Part shown: one piece after another, positions 6,053-6,605 of the stretch
Position numbering within the stretch: the stretch's first letter is position 1
How the letters are laid out: each line of letters begins with the position of its first letter
From: Hyphomicrobiaceae bacterium
GTDB lineage: Bacteria; Pseudomonadota; Alphaproteobacteria; Rhizobiales; HXMU1428-3
Reading direction: 5' to 3'
Assembly (NCBI GenBank): GCA_028285025.1
Contig: JANQQH010000225.1
Location: forward strand, 1-6,605
Length of the DNA stretch: 6,605 bases
Position numbers and translations under genes: made by a program
Notes under the pieces: model-generated
Database searches by the model: none
What the model saw: only the letters and a program-made list of their open reading frames with translations
Told to the model about the DNA's origin: nothing

Positions 6053-6605
6053 TTAAATTTTGCTGCCAATTTCTTCAATTGCCTTGCTTATGGCTTTGAA
6101 GTCTTTATCGCGCGGTGAAGATTTGCGCCAAACCAGGCCAATCGTTCTTGTTGGTTCAGGGGCAGCAAAAGGTAACAAGCGGACATTGCTTTCATTGGCA
6201 ATTTCTACCTTGGCAGCCATTTTGGGCACCAAGGTTATGCCCTGACCATTAGAGACAAGCTCTAACAATGTTTTTAGACTTGTGGCGCCAAATTTAGTGA
6301 AATTTTCTTGGCTGATTTTTTCGCATAGCGAAATAGCCTGATCTCTAAGGCAGTGGCCTTCTTCCAGCAATAGCAAGTTGCCTTGATCTAGCAAGGCATG
6401 AACATCATCTGTTTGCGGTGATTGATCTGCGTTGATGGCCAAGAAAAAAGGGTCTTCAAAAAGGCTTTTGGTTTCCAGATCGTTATGTACGATGGGCAGG
6501 GCAACAAGGATGGCATCTAATTGACCTTGTAAAATCTCGTCTTTCAAGCGTGAGGTTGTGGTCTCGCGTAATTTTAAATCAAGATCAGGATATTTTTCAG
6601 ATAAT
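6053..6605 (-). CDS. oxyR: OxyR-type LysR-family regulator, 3' part (5' end outside the window)
   Basis: About 183 codons of the effector domain of a LysR-type regulator are present. The reading frame stays open to the window edge, giving LSEKYPDLDLKLRETTTSRL before the segment DEILQGQLDAILVALP, so the true start lies beyond 6605 and the DNA-binding domain is not visible. It is recognised as OxyR by LLLEEGHCLRDQAISLC: two cysteines separated by eight residues (codons at 6350-6352 and 6323-6325), matching the Cys199-x8-Cys208 peroxide-sensing pair of E. coli OxyR. ATSLKTLLELVSNGQGITLVP and EPTRTIGLVWRKSSPR follow, as in OxyR. It is expected to sense hydrogen peroxide by forming this disulfide and to control genes such as katG and ahpC. 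The stop is TAA at 6055-6053. It points towards murJ in the same orientation. Confidence 0.93.
   Translation of the reverse strand, partial: LSEKYPDLDLKLRETTTSRLKDEILQGQLDAILVALPIVHNDLETKSLFEDPFFLAINADQSPQTDDVHALLDQGNLLLLEEGHCLRDQAISLCEKISQENFTKFGATSLKTLLELVSNGQGITLVPKMAAKVEIANESNVRLLPFAAPEPTRTIGLVWRKSSPRDKDFKAISKAIEEIGSKI

Noticed and set aside
5608..6099. Plus-strand open frame of 163 codons antisense to murJ and oxyR
   Set aside because: It is very rich in Lys, Arg, Ser and Ala, as expected for the reverse of a hydrophobic membrane protein gene, and it spans the murJ 5' end and the intergenic gap.

Overview
The window looks like chromosomal DNA from an alphaproteobacterium of moderate to low GC content. 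The main evidence is the adjacent murJ (mviN) and trpS genes on the minus strand, an order common in that class. A periplasmic FbpA/FutA-type iron-binding protein and an OxyR-type regulator of familiar alphaproteobacterial form fit with this. No genus can be named from the sequence alone.

Layout: positions 1-199 are an AT-rich leader with no convincing gene. Positions 200-1270 (+) encode a complete, exported Fe(III)-binding protein. It stands alone and is closed by a very strong hairpin terminator with a 19-bp perfect stem (1326-1372). About 320 bases without a gene follow, holding only a weak promoter candidate. Two small secreted proteins of unknown function come next on the plus strand: a 121-residue protein with eight cysteines in its mature part (1691-2056) and a 283-residue protein with a GM..xEAE / KYGxP layout and four cysteines (2116-2967, GTG start preferred). 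Both use arginine codons unlike the flanking genes and are plausibly acquired accessory genes.

The rest is read leftwards on the minus strand: the 3' part of oxyR (6605-6053, cut by the window edge), murJ (5936-4365, lipid II flippase) and trpS (4225-3191, tryptophanyl-tRNA synthetase). The plus-strand pair and trpS converge on a gap of about 220 bp.

The most striking non-coding structure lies between murJ and trpS. It is a symmetrical inverted repeat (4238-4361) with 53-position arms, no bulges and an 18-nt loop. The arms differ at only five positions, and all five would be G.U wobbles in RNA read in the murJ-to-trpS direction. That transcript would fold into one continuous long helix starting 3 nt after the murJ stop codon and ending 3 nt before the trpS Shine-Dalgarno. 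It has no T-tract, so it is not an ordinary terminator. It may be a processing or regulatory hairpin, or a small palindromic mobile repeat. No defence system, CRISPR array, tRNA or rRNA was seen.
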